Source of the DNA: Candidatus Woesearchaeota archaeon
Lineage (GTDB): Archaea; Nanobdellota; Nanobdellia; Woesearchaeales; GW2011-AR9
DNA length: 5,146 bases
Assembly: GCA_016181345.1 (NCBI GenBank)
Contig: JACOZM010000081.1
Coordinates: 1-5,146, forward strand
Direction of reading: 5' to 3'
The notes under the pieces were generated by a model, which was given only the letters and a program-made list of their open reading frames with translations, was not told the origin of the DNA and made no database searches. Of the stretch, positions 5,035-5,146 are shown piece by piece; position 1 is the first letter of the stretch; each line of letters starts with the position of its first letter. A program made the position numbers and the translations under genes.

Positions 5035-5146
5035 TTATCTTATTTTTTTGTGCGTGAATCTCTTTCTCCCAGAAATGTAGTCTCCTACAATCTGCCCTTC
5101 TCCGTAGAGAAGATACTTATAAATTAATAATCCTTCCATGCCAACA
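5035..5146 (-). CDS. proA: Gamma-glutamyl phosphate reductase, C-terminal end only (partial)
   Basis: An open frame enters from the right edge and ends at TAA (5035-5037), giving 36 codons. The visible residues start VGMEGLLIYKYLLYGEGQI, which matches the C-terminal signature of ProA (family pattern GPxGLEgLttYKyvlxGxGQi). A basic tail of about 17 residues follows, ending in THKKIR. ProA reduces gamma-glutamyl phosphate, the ProB product, to glutamate-5-semialdehyde using NADPH. Its position directly upstream of proB supports the call. The catalytic cysteine and the cofactor-binding region lie outside the window. A separate 34-codon ORF from the internal ATG at 5139 is possible but less likely, since the frame is already open at the edge and the match begins before that ATG. 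Confidence 0.8.
   Translation of the reverse strand, partial: VGMEGLLIYKYLLYGEGQIVGDYISGRKRFTHKKIR

Noticed and set aside
1..5146. CRISPR array, insertion sequence or tandem repeats
   Set aside because: No regularly spaced direct repeats, transposase or terminal inverted repeats were seen on either strand.

Overview
The window most likely comes from an AT-rich archaeal genome, probably a DPANN-type lineage such as Woesearchaeota or Pacearchaeota. The main evidence is the long partial gene at the left, which encodes Hef. This archaeal fork-processing protein joins an FANCM-type helicase to an XPF/ERCC4-type nuclease on one chain. TATA-like boxes upstream of two genes, and the lack of strong Shine-Dalgarno sites, also fit an archaeon. 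The lineage is an inference; there is no rRNA or other taxonomic marker here.

All recognisable genes lie on the minus strand, so transcription runs from right to left. From the right edge they are: (1) the last 36 codons of a probable proA (gamma-glutamyl phosphate reductase, 5035-5146); (2) proB (glutamate 5-kinase with a C-terminal PUA domain, 3948-5015), 19 nt after proA; (3) a 212-nt non-coding stretch with several inverted repeats and a TATA-like box; (4) an AHSA1/SRPBCC-family protein (3286-3735); (5) a 323-nt non-coding stretch with a T-tract terminator candidate, hairpins and a TATA-like box; (6) a protein joining an ORF6N DNA-binding domain to a PLD-like domain (2069-2962); (7) hef (2000 down to the left edge, 666 codons visible, C-terminus cut off).

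The genes fall into three groups. proA-proB would carry out the glutamate to glutamate-5-semialdehyde steps of proline synthesis, a bacterial-type route that is patchy in archaea. The SRPBCC protein appears to be a single-gene unit with its own promoter and terminator. The ORF6N-PLD gene and hef are 68 nt apart on one strand, with no T-tract terminator seen between them, and may be co-transcribed. One is a phage-type DNA-binding/PLD-like protein and the other a replication-fork repair enzyme. The SRPBCC and ORF6N-PLD genes look like accessory or transferred genes placed between core genes.

The points most worth a second look are a near-perfect 23-bp palindrome inside the ORF6N coding region, a Leu in place of Arg in the Hef ERK nuclease motif, a PIP-like motif in the Hef linker, and hairpins just upstream of the TATA-like boxes. 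No RNA gene, CRISPR array, insertion sequence or clear new multi-gene system was found.
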